Below are positions 47,234 to 56,772 of a stretch of 59,885 bases of DNA, piece by piece. The first letter of the stretch is position 1. Each line of letters begins with the position of its first letter. The stretch lies in the IMG/VR virus record IMGVR_UViG_3300017970_000002, positions 1 to 59,885 of that record; one strand, 5' to 3'. The translations under genes were made by a program, and so were the position numbers. The notes under the pieces are model-generated. The model saw only the letters and a list, made by a program, of their open reading frames with translations, did not search any database and had not been told where the DNA came from. The stretch comes from a virus.

Positions 47234-47318
47234 GTGGCGCGATTTCAGCATCGACATCCGGTGGTTAATAGACAGACGCCCAATTCCCATACCCTCACCG
47301 GAGTTACCTGCGCGCCAC
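47234..47318 (-). ncRNA. nested intergenic hairpin
   Basis: GTGGCGCG (47234-47241) pairs with CGCGCCAC (47311-47318), and TCCGGTG (47257-47263) with CACCGGA (47296-47302). The arms are perfect and nested. The 120-base gap has no gene. It may be the 5' leader structure of the gene at 46912-47229 or a 3' stabiliser of the LamG gene. Confidence 0.4.
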
Positions 47319-47349
47319 CTCGCACAACAACCAAGCTCAGGATAGCATG

Positions 47350-48387
47350 TCAGTCAATAAGCTGATAGCCCCACTGAGTCGCATTGCAGACCGCAGGTGT
47401 CCATGCGTCGGTCGTCAGCGGGTTGACATCGAAGCAGTTCCGGTAATCGATGTAAGTCTCGTTCACATAGCGACCAGATGAGTCGGCAACGCTGTCTACG
47501 CCTCCATACCGCGTAACAAGGGATAGTGCGCGGTTCCCGGTATCTGACTTGCGCGCCAGAATGTTCGTCTGGATCGCAATGACGTTCCGATTCGGATTAA
47601 CCGTCTGGAAGTAGTACGTATCGATCGGATAGGGACCGGACGACGGCGCGACTGACCACACGTAGGACGCGTCGCCGAGTGGCGGGTTGTTATTGACCTC
47701 GCTCCAGTTCGATCCGCTCAACGGAGTCCATTGCGTATAGTCACCAGCCGACGCCGAGTAGATCACGCCGATTGCCACGTCGCCGAGGAAGCCATTGAGC
47801 ACTGGATTCCCATCGGTCACGTACACGTCGTCAACGAATACTAGCGCGCTGCCACCAGGTCCGTATATGGAGAACGCGTCTCCTACGTTATCGCCATTCG
47901 GGCTTGTGTCACCGGACACGCTCAAGACCACCTGCCCATTGATCCGCAGGATCACCGAGCCTCCGGTCTTGTTGACCACGAACATGCACTCTACGTAGTA
48001 GTAACGCCCGAGCGTAATCGCTACGGATGGGTCGGTAGTACCAAGCAACGCACCGGGGTTGAAGCCGCTCGGGCCGCCGAACACCGAGATCGTCCCGTCC
48101 GCGTTAATGAGCCACTGGACTTGGATCGTGCCGAGGTGCTGGATCGTCACGCCGCCGCCGTACGCCTGCCAGTTGAATGCGCCGCCCACCGTCCATGTCG
48201 ATGAGTTCTCAATCGTGACGAATGCGCCAAGTCCAGTGAATTGACCACATTGCGGACCGGTGCGTGCCTGCGTGTTGTTCAGGACCAGACCTTGTAGCGA
48301 GTTGCCAAAATTCGAGACCGATGTCCATTTCGACTGGAGATAGGCATTGTCGTAATGGTCGAACGAATCCGCAAAAATGAGCGCCAT
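47350..48387 (-). CDS. LamG-like fibre protein (paralogue 1)
   Basis: The 345-residue protein begins MALIFADSFDHY, typical of phage jelly-roll fibre proteins. It has a LamG-like domain with GSVILRINGQVVLSV (about 143-157) and VFVDDVYV (about 184-191). The C-terminal half is another beta-rich domain with DYTQWTPLSGSNWSEVNN (about 218-235). It is a clear paralogue of the next gene (48389-49510), with the same order of motifs. Likely a receptor-binding fibre component that contacts host glycans. Confidence 0.65.
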   Translation of the reverse strand: MALIFADSFDHYDNAYLQSKWTSVSNFGNSLQGLVLNNTQARTGPQCGQFTGLGAFVTIENSSTWTVGGAFNWQAYGGGVTIQHLGTIQVQWLINADGTISVFGGPSGFNPGALLGTTDPSVAITLGRYYYVECMFVVNKTGGSVILRINGQVVLSVSGDTSPNGDNVGDAFSIYGPGGSALVFVDDVYVTDGNPVLNGFLGDVAIGVIYSASAGDYTQWTPLSGSNWSEVNNNPPLGDASYVWSVAPSSGPYPIDTYYFQTVNPNRNVIAIQTNILARKSDTGNRALSLVTRYGGVDSVADSSGRYVNETYIDYRNCFDVNPLTTDAWTPAVCNATQWGYQLID

Positions 48388-48388
48388 A

Positions 48389-49510
48389 TCAGCTCAGTGT
48401 CCCGACGATCTCGCCATTGTGGGTATTGTGCACCCCGTATAGCCTGACAAAGAACGCAGTTGGGTGCGCTACCTGGCCGATACCCCAGTACGATGCGTCA
48501 AAGATCGGCCCAGTCCACGGATGGTTTGTCAGTGGATTCAGCTCGTAGATGAAGAACCACGGGCTATAGGCAGTATTCGGCTCGTACGTATCCGCGTTGT
48601 CGTCGTAAGGCGTGCCATCGATCGAGATGTAGGGCTGCGCCCATTCATCGCCCACTGTCGAGCGCGTCTGGTGCACAAGCAGAATAGCGAGGATGTCATC
48701 AGTCGTGGCTAAAGTCGGCGAGAGTGTGTAGTCGTCTACGTTCCCGATACCTGGCGACTGGTTGTACGCGGTATCGTCGGATGCTGGTATCTGATGCACG
48801 TTCTGCCAGTTCTCGTTTGTGGCCGGGAACGGAGACCATTCGTCCACGTCACCTTCGGCGCTTGTAATCGAGCAGATCACCGAGGAGTCTCCAGCGGCGG
48901 TAGTCAACCCATTTCCGTCGTCTGGATTCACGAGATAGAAGTCGTCAAACAGGTTAATCGAGCCACCAGGTGCACCCATGAGATAGACCCATTCGGCACC
49001 CGGCAACGGCTGACCCTGCGTCGCCAGATACCCGCTGTACACGAGCACCCCGTCGATCCAGATCTCATTGAGTGCGCCACCCTCGTTGAACCCTGTGCGC
49101 CACTCGATGTAATGATAGACCTCGGGCTGAATCAGCGGACCATTTGGGCTCGTCGTCGCTAGGATCGCCCCGTTGGTCGTTTGCTGAATACTCAGCGTGC
49201 CATCGAGTAACGCGTTCAACTGGCACTGATACTGGCTGCCAAGGACTTGAGCGAACGCGCAGATCGGCGTATCCGGTGGCCCAGTGTTGGTCCAGAACGC
49301 GAACCCTACGATCACGTCAACAAGGATCGCTCCCATGCTCCGCGCCACACCGCCAGGGCGAGGTGCCATGGCACCAGGCCCAGTACGCGCAGGCGCATTT
49401 GGCAGATTGGTAGCGATATTGGCGTTGCCGACGATCGACTGGTCCTGCCAGTACTCAGTAAGCTCGCTGGTCACGTAGCCATCGAATGAGTCGATCAGGA
49501 GGATGCTCAT
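48389..49510 (-). CDS. LamG-like fibre protein (paralogue 2)
   Basis: The 373-residue protein starts MSILLIDSFDGY and has NEIWIDGVLVYSG (about 147-159), FDDFYLV and DVDEWSPFPATNENWQNVHQ (about 218-237). These line up with paralogue 1. It overlaps the nozzle protein gene by 4 bases. The pair probably arose by tandem duplication, then diverged. Role as in paralogue 1. Confidence 0.65.
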   Translation of the reverse strand: MSILLIDSFDGYVTSELTEYWQDQSIVGNANIATNLPNAPARTGPGAMAPRPGGVARSMGAILVDVIVGFAFWTNTGPPDTPICAFAQVLGSQYQCQLNALLDGTLSIQQTTNGAILATTSPNGPLIQPEVYHYIEWRTGFNEGGALNEIWIDGVLVYSGYLATQGQPLPGAEWVYLMGAPGGSINLFDDFYLVNPDDGNGLTTAAGDSSVICSITSAEGDVDEWSPFPATNENWQNVHQIPASDDTAYNQSPGIGNVDDYTLSPTLATTDDILAILLVHQTRSTVGDEWAQPYISIDGTPYDDNADTYEPNTAYSPWFFIYELNPLTNHPWTGPIFDASYWGIGQVAHPTAFFVRLYGVHNTHNGEIVGTLS

Positions 49511-52443
49511 ATGATCGCCCCCATACGCCGGGATTGGTCGCCGAACGGCTGCACGATCTTATACGGATCACGCCGCCCCCATGGCCCTACGCGCAACGAG
49601 CAGTCCTTGTGGAACAGTCGGAACGGGATCGTGGAGGTTAGTGCGTAATTCACGATCTTGCCCTTCATCGGCTGAAGGACTTGATAGAGCTTCTGCTGGA
49701 ATACCGCGCCTTGTGTCGTCGCCGGGAAGGTGTAGTTAAACACCGCGCCGTCGTCGTAGCGCGTCACTCCAAGATTCACGGCTGCGGAGGCGATTAGCGC
49801 GAGATATGCGTCCCGATGATGGAAGAACTCGGTGAAGTCGTGCGTTGTCGGCTGCGTAATCCAGTTGAGTGCGAGGTCCGGCGCAGGCTCCCAGATCCAA
49901 CGGATCTTGAACAAGCGCCACATGTCAGGATCGGTGGGAAGGATGCGGATCAGGCGCGAGATGAACGGAGAGGTGAACGAGAACGGCTGCTCTTGCCGGT
50001 TGGTAGCAGTGAACGCAAAGGTCTGCGCGAGGATACCACCACCGTCGAATTGTACCTGAAGCGAACGTGTGATCCCGAGCGTGTCCCCCTCGATGTAAAA
50101 GCCTTGGAAGAACTTCGCGCCAGGGTAGCCATCGTCGGTCCAGTTCGATGCGCGCAGAATCGTCAGCTCGGGCATCGGCTCGTAGCTTGGTTCCCATGTG
50201 AAGAATGCAGGCCGTCCAATAGAAGTCGTCCACGAGATGTCGAGGCCAATCGACATCGCGTACTGGCCCTCGCCGTTATTGATGTCGATGATCGACTGAC
50301 GCCGCCCGTTGAGGTTCGTGCCCGCGAGCGTCTCAACCGAAAAGTAGAGATACTGATCGAAGCCACAATCGATCATGAGCGTCTCGCACTGTGAGTCGTA
50401 ATCCAGCCAGACATCACCCCAGAGCTTGCGTGGACGCGGGTCCTTGGCGCTCACGGCGATCGTGCGGATGTGCCCGAATATCCCGACGCCGTTGTCGGTC
50501 ACGTTCGCCGAGTACTGGTAGGACATGCCATTGGCTGCGCCCATGTAGCACTCGTGGATGCCTTCGCCTGTGACAATTGAGTCGCCGCCTTCGCCCGCGT
50601 AGTGCATCGTTATCGGTGGGGTGTAAGTATCGCGCGAGACCCAAGCACCAGTTTGTGTGTTGTGGACCAGAGTACGCCGCGTGCCGGACTGATCGATATA
50701 GTCGTAGTAGAGAAAGCCGTCCACATACTCCAGCCGCTGTGCCGTCTCCATCGTGTCATCTGGCGGTGAGAACGGCCCGCCGACACCGTAAGGAGTCGCC
50801 TGCTGACCATCTGCTACGAATACCTGGCCTTCGCCCAGCCCGGACTCGTGCGGGAATATTGAGTACATGCTCGCGTCGGTGATTGAGGTCGGCGCGCCGC
50901 CATTCGTCAGGTAGATCCCATCGCGCGCACGGAAATAGATCCCAAGTGGCCCAACAGCGATCGCCCATCGCATGTAGAGCCCCTTCGAGTTAGGGATCTC
51001 GATCGCGATGAAGTCCGTCGCTGAGCCGAAGGTCGGGTAGATCTGGAAGCAGCGCTCGGATGAGAACACGTAGGGATTACCACCCCACATGCAACCGTTC
51101 TGAAGCGGTTCGGACGGCTGCGTGATATCGAGGACGTTCGAGTCGGGCGCGCACTCAGGCCGGTTGCCCTTGGTCCAGTGGAGCGCGCCAAGGCGGTAGA
51201 TATCGCCCACCGCGAACACGAAGGTACCGGACTCGCCACCGCCATATGGCCCCCAGATGAACGGGAGCGGTACGTGCCATATCTCAGGGGATGGCATCAG
51301 GAAGGTGCCAGAGGTCGCGCCTGCCGGTGTCTCGACGAGTTCGACGGTCGTCGCAGAGGTCGGCGCGCGGTAGAACGTGTACGCTTGGCCCCCCACGAAG
51401 ATCGCATTACCGTAACCAAAGTAGGGCTGATCGAGGTCGGCTGGGTTGTACCATTTGAACTGCGCAGCGGAAGTGATTGTGAGGATCGCGCCGCCTTGGG
51501 CCTGTGGGGCAAGCGTACACGTGCCCGTGAGTCCTTGGTCAAAGGTTGGGAATGGCTGGAAATCGTCTGTATCCATCAACGGCTGGTTCGCGGCTACTGC
51601 ATCGTTGAAGGTGTCAGTCACGGTCGAGCCAGCATAGTTCGAGCATGAGCCGATGTAGACCCAGTTAGTGAGGGAGCCGCCGAATCGGAACACATCGAGG
51701 TAGACCACGGCAGGATCAGGATGCGCTGTGACGATGGTGACCACAACGTTCGCGCCCATGGGGGATACACCGGTCGGAGTGCCTGTCGCGGACAGATTGC
51801 GCATCGACGGGCCGGTGTTCCCATATTCGCCGGTTTGGATGTCGCCCGCCTTGCGCCCACGGTAGCGATAGACGTAGGGGACGCCAGTCGTGCCAACGTT
51901 CGGCCCGTTAGCGTTAGCGGCGCCGATCGCGGCGGTAGGTGGATCGTTAGGAGGCGACACCCCATACTGGAACGGCTGCACGTTTGAGGACGTAATCCGC
52001 ATCTTCGCCGAGTCGCCGATAATCATCCACGGACGCGGGCCGAACGACGGCTTGAAGATCAGGAGCGCGAGGGGATTGCCACTGTAGCCGTTGTCCACCA
52101 GATTGCTACACGAGGGAGGGTTGCCCGAGGTGTAGTTGCCAGAGCGGAGTTCGCTGCCATCACCCTTGAACAACACCTGCTCGGCGAATGCAGCCGGAAA
52201 CTGAGGAGGCGGCGGAATCGGATCGTTCAGCAGCTTCATCGAAGTGATCGGATTCGCCGCTGCGTAGGTATCCGCAGGCATGATCGACGGGCGGCCTAGA
52301 ATCTGCTCTTCGCCGTACGGGCGCACGTTTTCGAGCATCCTGTACATGCCCGCGCCCATGCGATCGACTGGAGCTGAGAGGTTGATGCCATGGCAGACGA
52401 ACGGCTGAAGATCCCGTTTCCATTTGGAGGTGTCAACCGGCAT
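49507..52443 (-). CDS. large nozzle / tail hub-like structural protein
   Basis: The 978-residue protein is beta-rich throughout with Gly/Asn/Tyr-rich loops. It has an N-terminal ENVRPYGEEQILGRPSIM and a RKAGDIQTGEYGNTGPSMRN segment (about 196-215). LWGDVWLDYDSQCETLMID lies later (about 690-708). Size, composition and position between adaptor and fibre genes fit the large tail-nozzle/stabilizer protein (P22 gp10 or T7 gp12-like) found in podoviruses. No enzymatic domain was seen. This is a class-level assignment. Confidence 0.62.
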   Translation of the reverse strand: MPVDTSKWKRDLQPFVCHGINLSAPVDRMGAGMYRMLENVRPYGEEQILGRPSIMPADTYAAANPITSMKLLNDPIPPPPQFPAAFAEQVLFKGDGSELRSGNYTSGNPPSCSNLVDNGYSGNPLALLIFKPSFGPRPWMIIGDSAKMRITSSNVQPFQYGVSPPNDPPTAAIGAANANGPNVGTTGVPYVYRYRGRKAGDIQTGEYGNTGPSMRNLSATGTPTGVSPMGANVVVTIVTAHPDPAVVYLDVFRFGGSLTNWVYIGSCSNYAGSTVTDTFNDAVAANQPLMDTDDFQPFPTFDQGLTGTCTLAPQAQGGAILTITSAAQFKWYNPADLDQPYFGYGNAIFVGGQAYTFYRAPTSATTVELVETPAGATSGTFLMPSPEIWHVPLPFIWGPYGGGESGTFVFAVGDIYRLGALHWTKGNRPECAPDSNVLDITQPSEPLQNGCMWGGNPYVFSSERCFQIYPTFGSATDFIAIEIPNSKGLYMRWAIAVGPLGIYFRARDGIYLTNGGAPTSITDASMYSIFPHESGLGEGQVFVADGQQATPYGVGGPFSPPDDTMETAQRLEYVDGFLYYDYIDQSGTRRTLVHNTQTGAWVSRDTYTPPITMHYAGEGGDSIVTGEGIHECYMGAANGMSYQYSANVTDNGVGIFGHIRTIAVSAKDPRPRKLWGDVWLDYDSQCETLMIDCGFDQYLYFSVETLAGTNLNGRRQSIIDINNGEGQYAMSIGLDISWTTSIGRPAFFTWEPSYEPMPELTILRASNWTDDGYPGAKFFQGFYIEGDTLGITRSLQVQFDGGGILAQTFAFTATNRQEQPFSFTSPFISRLIRILPTDPDMWRLFKIRWIWEPAPDLALNWITQPTTHDFTEFFHHRDAYLALIASAAVNLGVTRYDDGAVFNYTFPATTQGAVFQQKLYQVLQPMKGKIVNYALTSTIPFRLFHKDCSLRVGPWGRRDPYKIVQPFGDQSRRMGAII

Positions 52444-52651
52444 CCGACATAGCCTCCAGCTTCAGGGTACGTTCAACTGCGCGTTTAGCTGAATCAATGT
52501 CACGGAACCGCCCACAGGTGAACGCGGAAGTACCCACGTAAGCCAGCCAGCAGCACCCCTTCTTTACGATGCGCCCGACGATCTGATTCGCGCCGTCATA
52601 ATAGACGAACTCAGTCATGTAATTGACCCAGCGCGGCTTGCCGTCTCGCAT
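52433..52651 (-). CDS. small unknown tail-locus protein
   Basis: The 72-residue product (start Met 52651, GAAGG upstream) is beta-rich with EFVYYDGANQIVGRIVKKGC and a helical C-terminal part. It overlaps the nozzle gene by 11 bases. No family recognised. Confidence 0.5.
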   Translation of the reverse strand: MRDGKPRWVNYMTEFVYYDGANQIVGRIVKKGCCWLAYVGTSAFTCGRFRDIDSAKRAVERTLKLEAMSDAG

Positions 52652-52652
52652 G

Positions 52653-54017
52653 TTACCTTCGCCTCGGCCCATCGCTGACGGCCCCTTCCATCTCCGCTGA
52701 CAAATGCTCCTTCTCGGTCATGACCTCGCGCTTGACCTGCTTCATCTCGCGGCGGCCCCGGTCATGCTCGTCCTCGGGGAATCGCGAGAAGGCGCGCCAC
52801 CGCTCATTCTGCTTGCGGGCCAAGGCCACCATCCGCTCGTAGGCGGGGAGGGTTGCCAAGAACTCCGCTCCCCCCATCTTAAACGCAGCGAGGTGCTCAG
52901 CGTAGTCGGTGATTACGTCCAGTTCCTCGCGACCGACTTGGATGAGGTCAGTGGCGAGGACGGGCACCGGCATGTTGCGCAGGAGATCGAGCTGGATCGA
53001 GTGCGCGGCGGTGTTCGGAGGATCAGCTACCGCGAGCATGTTCATCCCAGCGAGGCCAAGGATCGAGGGCGGCGCCGGGGTGTTGTTCTGCCAGCCGGAG
53101 TAGGCCGTGTCCATGTCGAAGACCGAGTTGATTGGGACGTTATTCCCATCGATTGCGCCGGTGATCGCCGTTGTCGAGAGCTTCGCGAGGCGCACACCTT
53201 CGATCCAGCGCTGTTGGCAGTATTTTGCCCGCGTAGGGTCAGAAGCTTGGCCATCACGGGTCAGCAGATCGGCCAGCGCGCCCCATTTGACGACCCACGA
53301 GAAGTCATCCGGGACGCCAAGGACCACACCGACTGAGGGATTGAGCGCCGCACCAGCGTTGATTGACAGCAAATCTAGTGAACCAGGCAGGACCGGCGTC
53401 GGTATCATCTGGGTCACGACCGGCGCAGGCTCGACCACGGAATAGCCACTCGGCGAGCCGGGTGCCGTCCACCAGCCGTAATCGAACGAATTCGCCTCGG
53501 ATTCAGAGCTACGCCACATGAGTGTATACGTACCTGTCGAGTCTAGGTAGGCCATGCGCCGTACATCTATCACGTAATCAGGTAGTTGCAGGCGGTTGGT
53601 CTGCGCGCCAGGGACCATTTGCTGTGTAACGACCGAGCCGGTTTCGAGCAGGAACTGATCGCGGCGCTTCTGGAGCGCGTTCACCAGGTCCTGGTTCGTG
53701 AACATCTCGGAACCGGAGTAGGTCGCGGTCGGCGGTTCGAGCAGGTGATACTCGATCTCCTCGAACAGGTAGGTATCGGTTACGGTGTAGGGGACGAGCG
53801 TACCGGTTTGCGTGCTGAGGTTATACCAAACGACGTTATCAGTCGTGTTGAACGAGAACCGGTCACGGTACCATGCTGCCATGGCATTCCAGGTGCGAAG
53901 GGCATCCTGGATGTACACGGTAAGTTCGGCGCTAGCCCAGAAAACATTGTTAGGGTCCTGGAGACGGAGAGCGAGATCGGTAAGGAGCTGGGACAGGGGG
54001 TAATATGCATAAGGCAC
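52653..54017 (-). CDS. adaptor / tail-tube-like structural protein
   Basis: The 454-residue protein has an N-terminal helical region with LLTDLALRLQDPNNVFW. A beta-rich middle and charged C-terminal helices follow (about 380-454, with EHDRGRREMKQVKREVMTEK). It resembles the N-terminal style of the protein at 1065-2093, and it precedes the nozzle gene. The start is a GTG at 54017, two bases after the preceding stop. It probably forms a tail-tube adaptor between portal and nozzle. Confidence 0.5.
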   Translation of the reverse strand: MPYAYYPLSQLLTDLALRLQDPNNVFWASAELTVYIQDALRTWNAMAAWYRDRFSFNTTDNVVWYNLSTQTGTLVPYTVTDTYLFEEIEYHLLEPPTATYSGSEMFTNQDLVNALQKRRDQFLLETGSVVTQQMVPGAQTNRLQLPDYVIDVRRMAYLDSTGTYTLMWRSSESEANSFDYGWWTAPGSPSGYSVVEPAPVVTQMIPTPVLPGSLDLLSINAGAALNPSVGVVLGVPDDFSWVVKWGALADLLTRDGQASDPTRAKYCQQRWIEGVRLAKLSTTAITGAIDGNNVPINSVFDMDTAYSGWQNNTPAPPSILGLAGMNMLAVADPPNTAAHSIQLDLLRNMPVPVLATDLIQVGREELDVITDYAEHLAAFKMGGAEFLATLPAYERMVALARKQNERWRAFSRFPEDEHDRGRREMKQVKREVMTEKEHLSAEMEGAVSDGPRRR

Positions 54018-54018
54018 A

Positions 54019-55437
54019 CTACCTAATCTCCTTGGTCGAAACCACGTAGATGTAGTTCATTGCCGTGGCCCCGGACGACGCGTAGGTGAACGTGAACGTG
54101 ATCGCCTGAGACGCAGCCGAGGCGATGGTCACGCAGCCATTGAGCACCGCGCCAGACGAGTTCCCGGTGTATGCCTGGAAGTTAGGAACGTTCGCCGCGA
54201 TCAGGCCTGTGGTTGAGCGCGCCGAGCCATCGTTCCACGAGAAGGTCGGTGTGAGCGAGGACGAGGAGGTCGCTGCCTGGGTGACCACGGCGTAGTAGCA
54301 CAGCTCGAAGATCCCGGCTGAGGCGGGCGTGAACATTGTCGTCGGCCCGACCGTCGCGGATTGGGATGAAGACAGCGCCGGGGAGTAGAGGATCGGCGGC
54401 ATCCCTTGGCCGGTTAGGGTCAAGGAGTTGTAGGCACTGAACGGGCCGGTCGTTCCGGGGCACACACCAGAGCCACCACCGATAAGTGGGTTGCCAGAGA
54501 CCAGCAGCGACGAACTTGCAACTGTAGTCGCGCCTGTGTAACAAGGTACGCCGCCTGAGGTACCAGACGACAGGCCAGTCCCGCCGTTCGCGACCGAAAT
54601 TGGCGTCGTCACCGAACAAATCGAGCAGGCAGTCCACGAGATGCCGACACCTGAAGAGGTGTTTCGCGTCAGGAAGTAACCATTCGTGCCACCAGCGAGG
54701 CGAACCGGCACAGTCCCATTGAACACGATCAAATCGCCTACGGTAGTCAGCGGTGATAGTGCGGCGAATGCGGCTGAGGCTGTAGTCTGCCCAGTGCCAC
54801 CGAGCAGGATGCCGACCGTGCCCAAACTGACCGTGCCACTGGAGTTAGCCAATGGAGAGCTGAAAGTCAATGCCGACTGCTTGCTGTTGAACGTCGTCCA
54901 ATCCGAGGAGGCGAGGAACCCATTAGTCGAGCCATTCGCCTGCGGCAGGTTGATCTGGACAGTGTTCGACGAGGGTGTGGTCACTGTGATCGGCTGCCCA
55001 GACGCGCCTTGGATCGTAATCGACGGCCCAGTCTGCGAGTTGATTGACGTGATCCCCGAGACCCCGCCATTATCAAACAGCAGGATATCCGGGAACGACA
55101 GGCTCACAGTCGGGCTGGAGTTCGTGCAGGTTACGTCGTACCGGCCATTTGCTGCATAGAAGAACCACGAGCCATCCGAGCCTGCCGTGAACGGATTCGC
55201 CTTCGACGTGCCAGTGTTGTTCGAGTAGATCGTCGAGAGGGTAAGGGTTGCATGGTTGTAGACCGATACAGTGACCGAGGGGAAGGTCTGCTGCCAGTAA
55301 TTCGAGGACGAGATCCCGGCCGTTGTGACCGTATTCCCGCCCTGCTGACACCAGCCAGTCGCCTGCTCATTCGCATCGACGCGGAGAGACACGAGGAGGG
55401 CGACTGGCAGTAACCACAGTTTAGCAGACCGGAACAC
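54019..55437 (-). CDS. tail-fibre-like protein with signal-like N-terminus
   Basis: The 472-residue protein starts at GTG with KLWLLPVALLVSLRVDA, a signal-like stretch. It continues with Gly/Ser/Thr-rich segments such as VNLPQANG-type and GGTGQTTASAAFAALSPLTT (about 215-234), a motif widespread in tail fibres. Such proteins usually trimerise into a fibre shaft. The hydrophobic N-terminus is odd for a tail fibre and may instead anchor it in a structure or reflect export. Confidence 0.6.
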   Translation of the reverse strand: MFRSAKLWLLPVALLVSLRVDANEQATGWCQQGGNTVTTAGISSSNYWQQTFPSVTVSVYNHATLTLSTIYSNNTGTSKANPFTAGSDGSWFFYAANGRYDVTCTNSSPTVSLSFPDILLFDNGGVSGITSINSQTGPSITIQGASGQPITVTTPSSNTVQINLPQANGSTNGFLASSDWTTFNSKQSALTFSSPLANSSGTVSLGTVGILLGGTGQTTASAAFAALSPLTTVGDLIVFNGTVPVRLAGGTNGYFLTRNTSSGVGISWTACSICSVTTPISVANGGTGLSSGTSGGVPCYTGATTVASSSLLVSGNPLIGGGSGVCPGTTGPFSAYNSLTLTGQGMPPILYSPALSSSQSATVGPTTMFTPASAGIFELCYYAVVTQAATSSSSLTPTFSWNDGSARSTTGLIAANVPNFQAYTGNSSGAVLNGCVTIASAASQAITFTFTYASSGATAMNYIYVVSTKEIR

Positions 55438-55439
55438 GT

Positions 55440-55724
55440 TTAGTTGCCGCTCGGACGGTTCCTGCGATTAACAGCTCCCTTCGCCACAAGGGTGTTGCCA
55501 AATGGTGTCTCGAACTTCTCGGGATTCGGCGTCAGTGGCCCGACCTGCTTTCCCTCGCCCTCGAAGAACTTGCACGGGATGGTATCCTTGCCCATCGAGT
55601 GCGGCTTTTCAAACGGCGGACGATTCTTGTCGAACCCGCCAGTCACGCCCTTCGTACCGGGGGTCTTTGCAAAAACACCCTCGCACGAGCCAAAGGGCGT
55701 ATTGATTGGTGTACGCTGCGACAT
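55440..55724 (-). CDS. small Gly/Pro-rich protein
   Basis: The 94-residue product starts at ATG 55724 after AAGGAGG. It is rich in Lys, Pro, Gly and Asn (GVTGGFDKNRPPFEKPHS) and looks disordered. It lies between a short basic peptide and the fibre-like gene; function unknown. Confidence 0.55.
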   Translation of the reverse strand: MSQRTPINTPFGSCEGVFAKTPGTKGVTGGFDKNRPPFEKPHSMGKDTIPCKFFEGEGKQVGPLTPNPEKFETPFGNTLVAKGAVNRRNRPSGN

Positions 55725-55734
55725 GTTTGCCTCC

Positions 55735-55812
55735 TTAACGCTTCTTGCCACCTCGGCCCTTGCCGTAGGCGCGCTTCTCGCTCATCATTCCCTTCAACGA
55801 ACCTTTTGCCAT
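55735..55812 (-). CDS. 25-residue basic peptide
   Basis: A 25-codon ORF with AGGAGG 5 bases before its ATG ends 10 bases before the next ATG and its own ribosome site. The peptide (MAKGSLKGMMSEKRAYGKG...) is strongly basic. It is similar in style to the peptide at 5887-5985. The strong ribosome site supports translation. Confidence 0.55.
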   Translation of the reverse strand: MAKGSLKGMMSEKRAYGKGRGGKKR

Positions 55813-55821
55813 TGTAGCCTC

Positions 55822-55998
55822 CTAGGGCAGCACCGCTGGATGCAACCCACTGATCTGCACGTCAACGTCGTAGGCGATCATGCGCGCGTAGTTATCGGAT
55901 ACCGAGCGCGCGTAAGCCTTCCCCGTACCCTGTTCAATCAGGTAATCGTACAGCCCCTGTCGCGTTTCCTCGATGAGATGCTTCGCCTCTTTATGCAT
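55822..55998 (-). CDS. 58-residue helical protein
   Basis: A 58-codon ORF has GAGGAGG before its ATG and lies in an otherwise empty gap. The peptide is helical with KEAKHLIEETRQGLYDYLIE (about 3-22) and ends with VDVQISGLHPAVLP. Role unknown. Confidence 0.6.
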   Translation of the reverse strand: MHKEAKHLIEETRQGLYDYLIEQGTGKAYARSVSDNYARMIAYDVDVQISGLHPAVLP

Positions 55999-56008
55999 GC
56001 ATCCTCCT

Positions 56009-56434
56009 CTACAGATGATAGAACCTTACGGCGTCGATCTGCACGGTCATTTTGTCCGCCGCGAACCACGAATCCTTCCCTCGAATCGCATCCAGTTCTG
56101 CCGGATCGAAGCTCTCATAATATACCGCGCCATCGGTCGGGTCATCCCCCGGCGACTCGGCTATGGCTAGGATCTCCTGCCACGCCTGCCAGTCAAGCGC
56201 GGTCGCGGGATTTGGAAACTTCGTAACATTCGGATCTGTGGCATTGAACGACGAGAACTGCCACGGTTGGAGCACGACGCCGATGAGGGTAGGACGGAAA
56301 ATAGGCCTACCGACACGGTTTTGCAGGACCCACCAGATCCCGCGCCGCGCGTCAATGGACTGGTTACGTGCCTCGCGCCAGACGCACAGCGCCGCGAGGA
56401 AGTATGGATAGTAGTCATCGAGGATTGTGGACAC
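56009..56434 (-). CDS. SleB-type cell-wall hydrolase (endolysin candidate)
   Basis: The 141-residue protein matches the Hydrolase_2/SleB family of peptidoglycan lytic enzymes. The catalytic glutamate region is CVWREARNQS (Glu21), followed by GIWWVLQNRV, a GVVLQPWQFSSFN segment and DGAVYYESF. SleB proteins break glycan strands, so this is the likely endolysin. It has no signal peptide and so would need a holin (see 38163-38465). Its start overlaps the next gene's stop by one base. Confidence 0.78.
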   Translation of the reverse strand: MSTILDDYYPYFLAALCVWREARNQSIDARRGIWWVLQNRVGRPIFRPTLIGVVLQPWQFSSFNATDPNVTKFPNPATALDWQAWQEILAIAESPGDDPTDGAVYYESFDPAELDAIRGKDSWFAADKMTVQIDAVRFYHL

Positions 56435-56769
56435 TAGCTTCCAACTCCCAGTATAGGCAGGTACCGGGCGGCGCCACTAGTCGGAGGCGGCGGCACGGAA
56501 CCTGCGAAAAGCACACCGATGGGCCGTTGCACATAGATCTCAGCCGGTTCCTGTTCGTACATCCGCTTCAGCTTCAACCACGACACATCGACAGGCGCAT
56601 ACGTCCAAGGCAGTAGCACTCGCCGCTGCACAATGTCATCGAGTGCAGGCTCATCCAAGCCACGCCGCACCCGTTGCCACGGAAGCGCGTCAGCCTCGGA
56701 CCCCGGTATCCAAGCACTCTTGCACCTACCGACGTTCTCTTGAATGACGAACTTGTACTTCTGGATCAC
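56434..56769 (-). CDS. unknown protein
   Basis: The 111-residue product has a Trp-containing first half (WIPGSEADALPWQRVRRG) and a Pro-rich C-terminus. It lies between the lysin and a beta-rich structural protein. No domain recognised. Confidence 0.5.
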   Translation of the reverse strand: MIQKYKFVIQENVGRCKSAWIPGSEADALPWQRVRRGLDEPALDDIVQRRVLLPWTYAPVDVSWLKLKRMYEQEPAEIYVQRPIGVLFAGSVPPPPTSGAARYLPILGVGS

Positions 56770-56772
56770 TGG

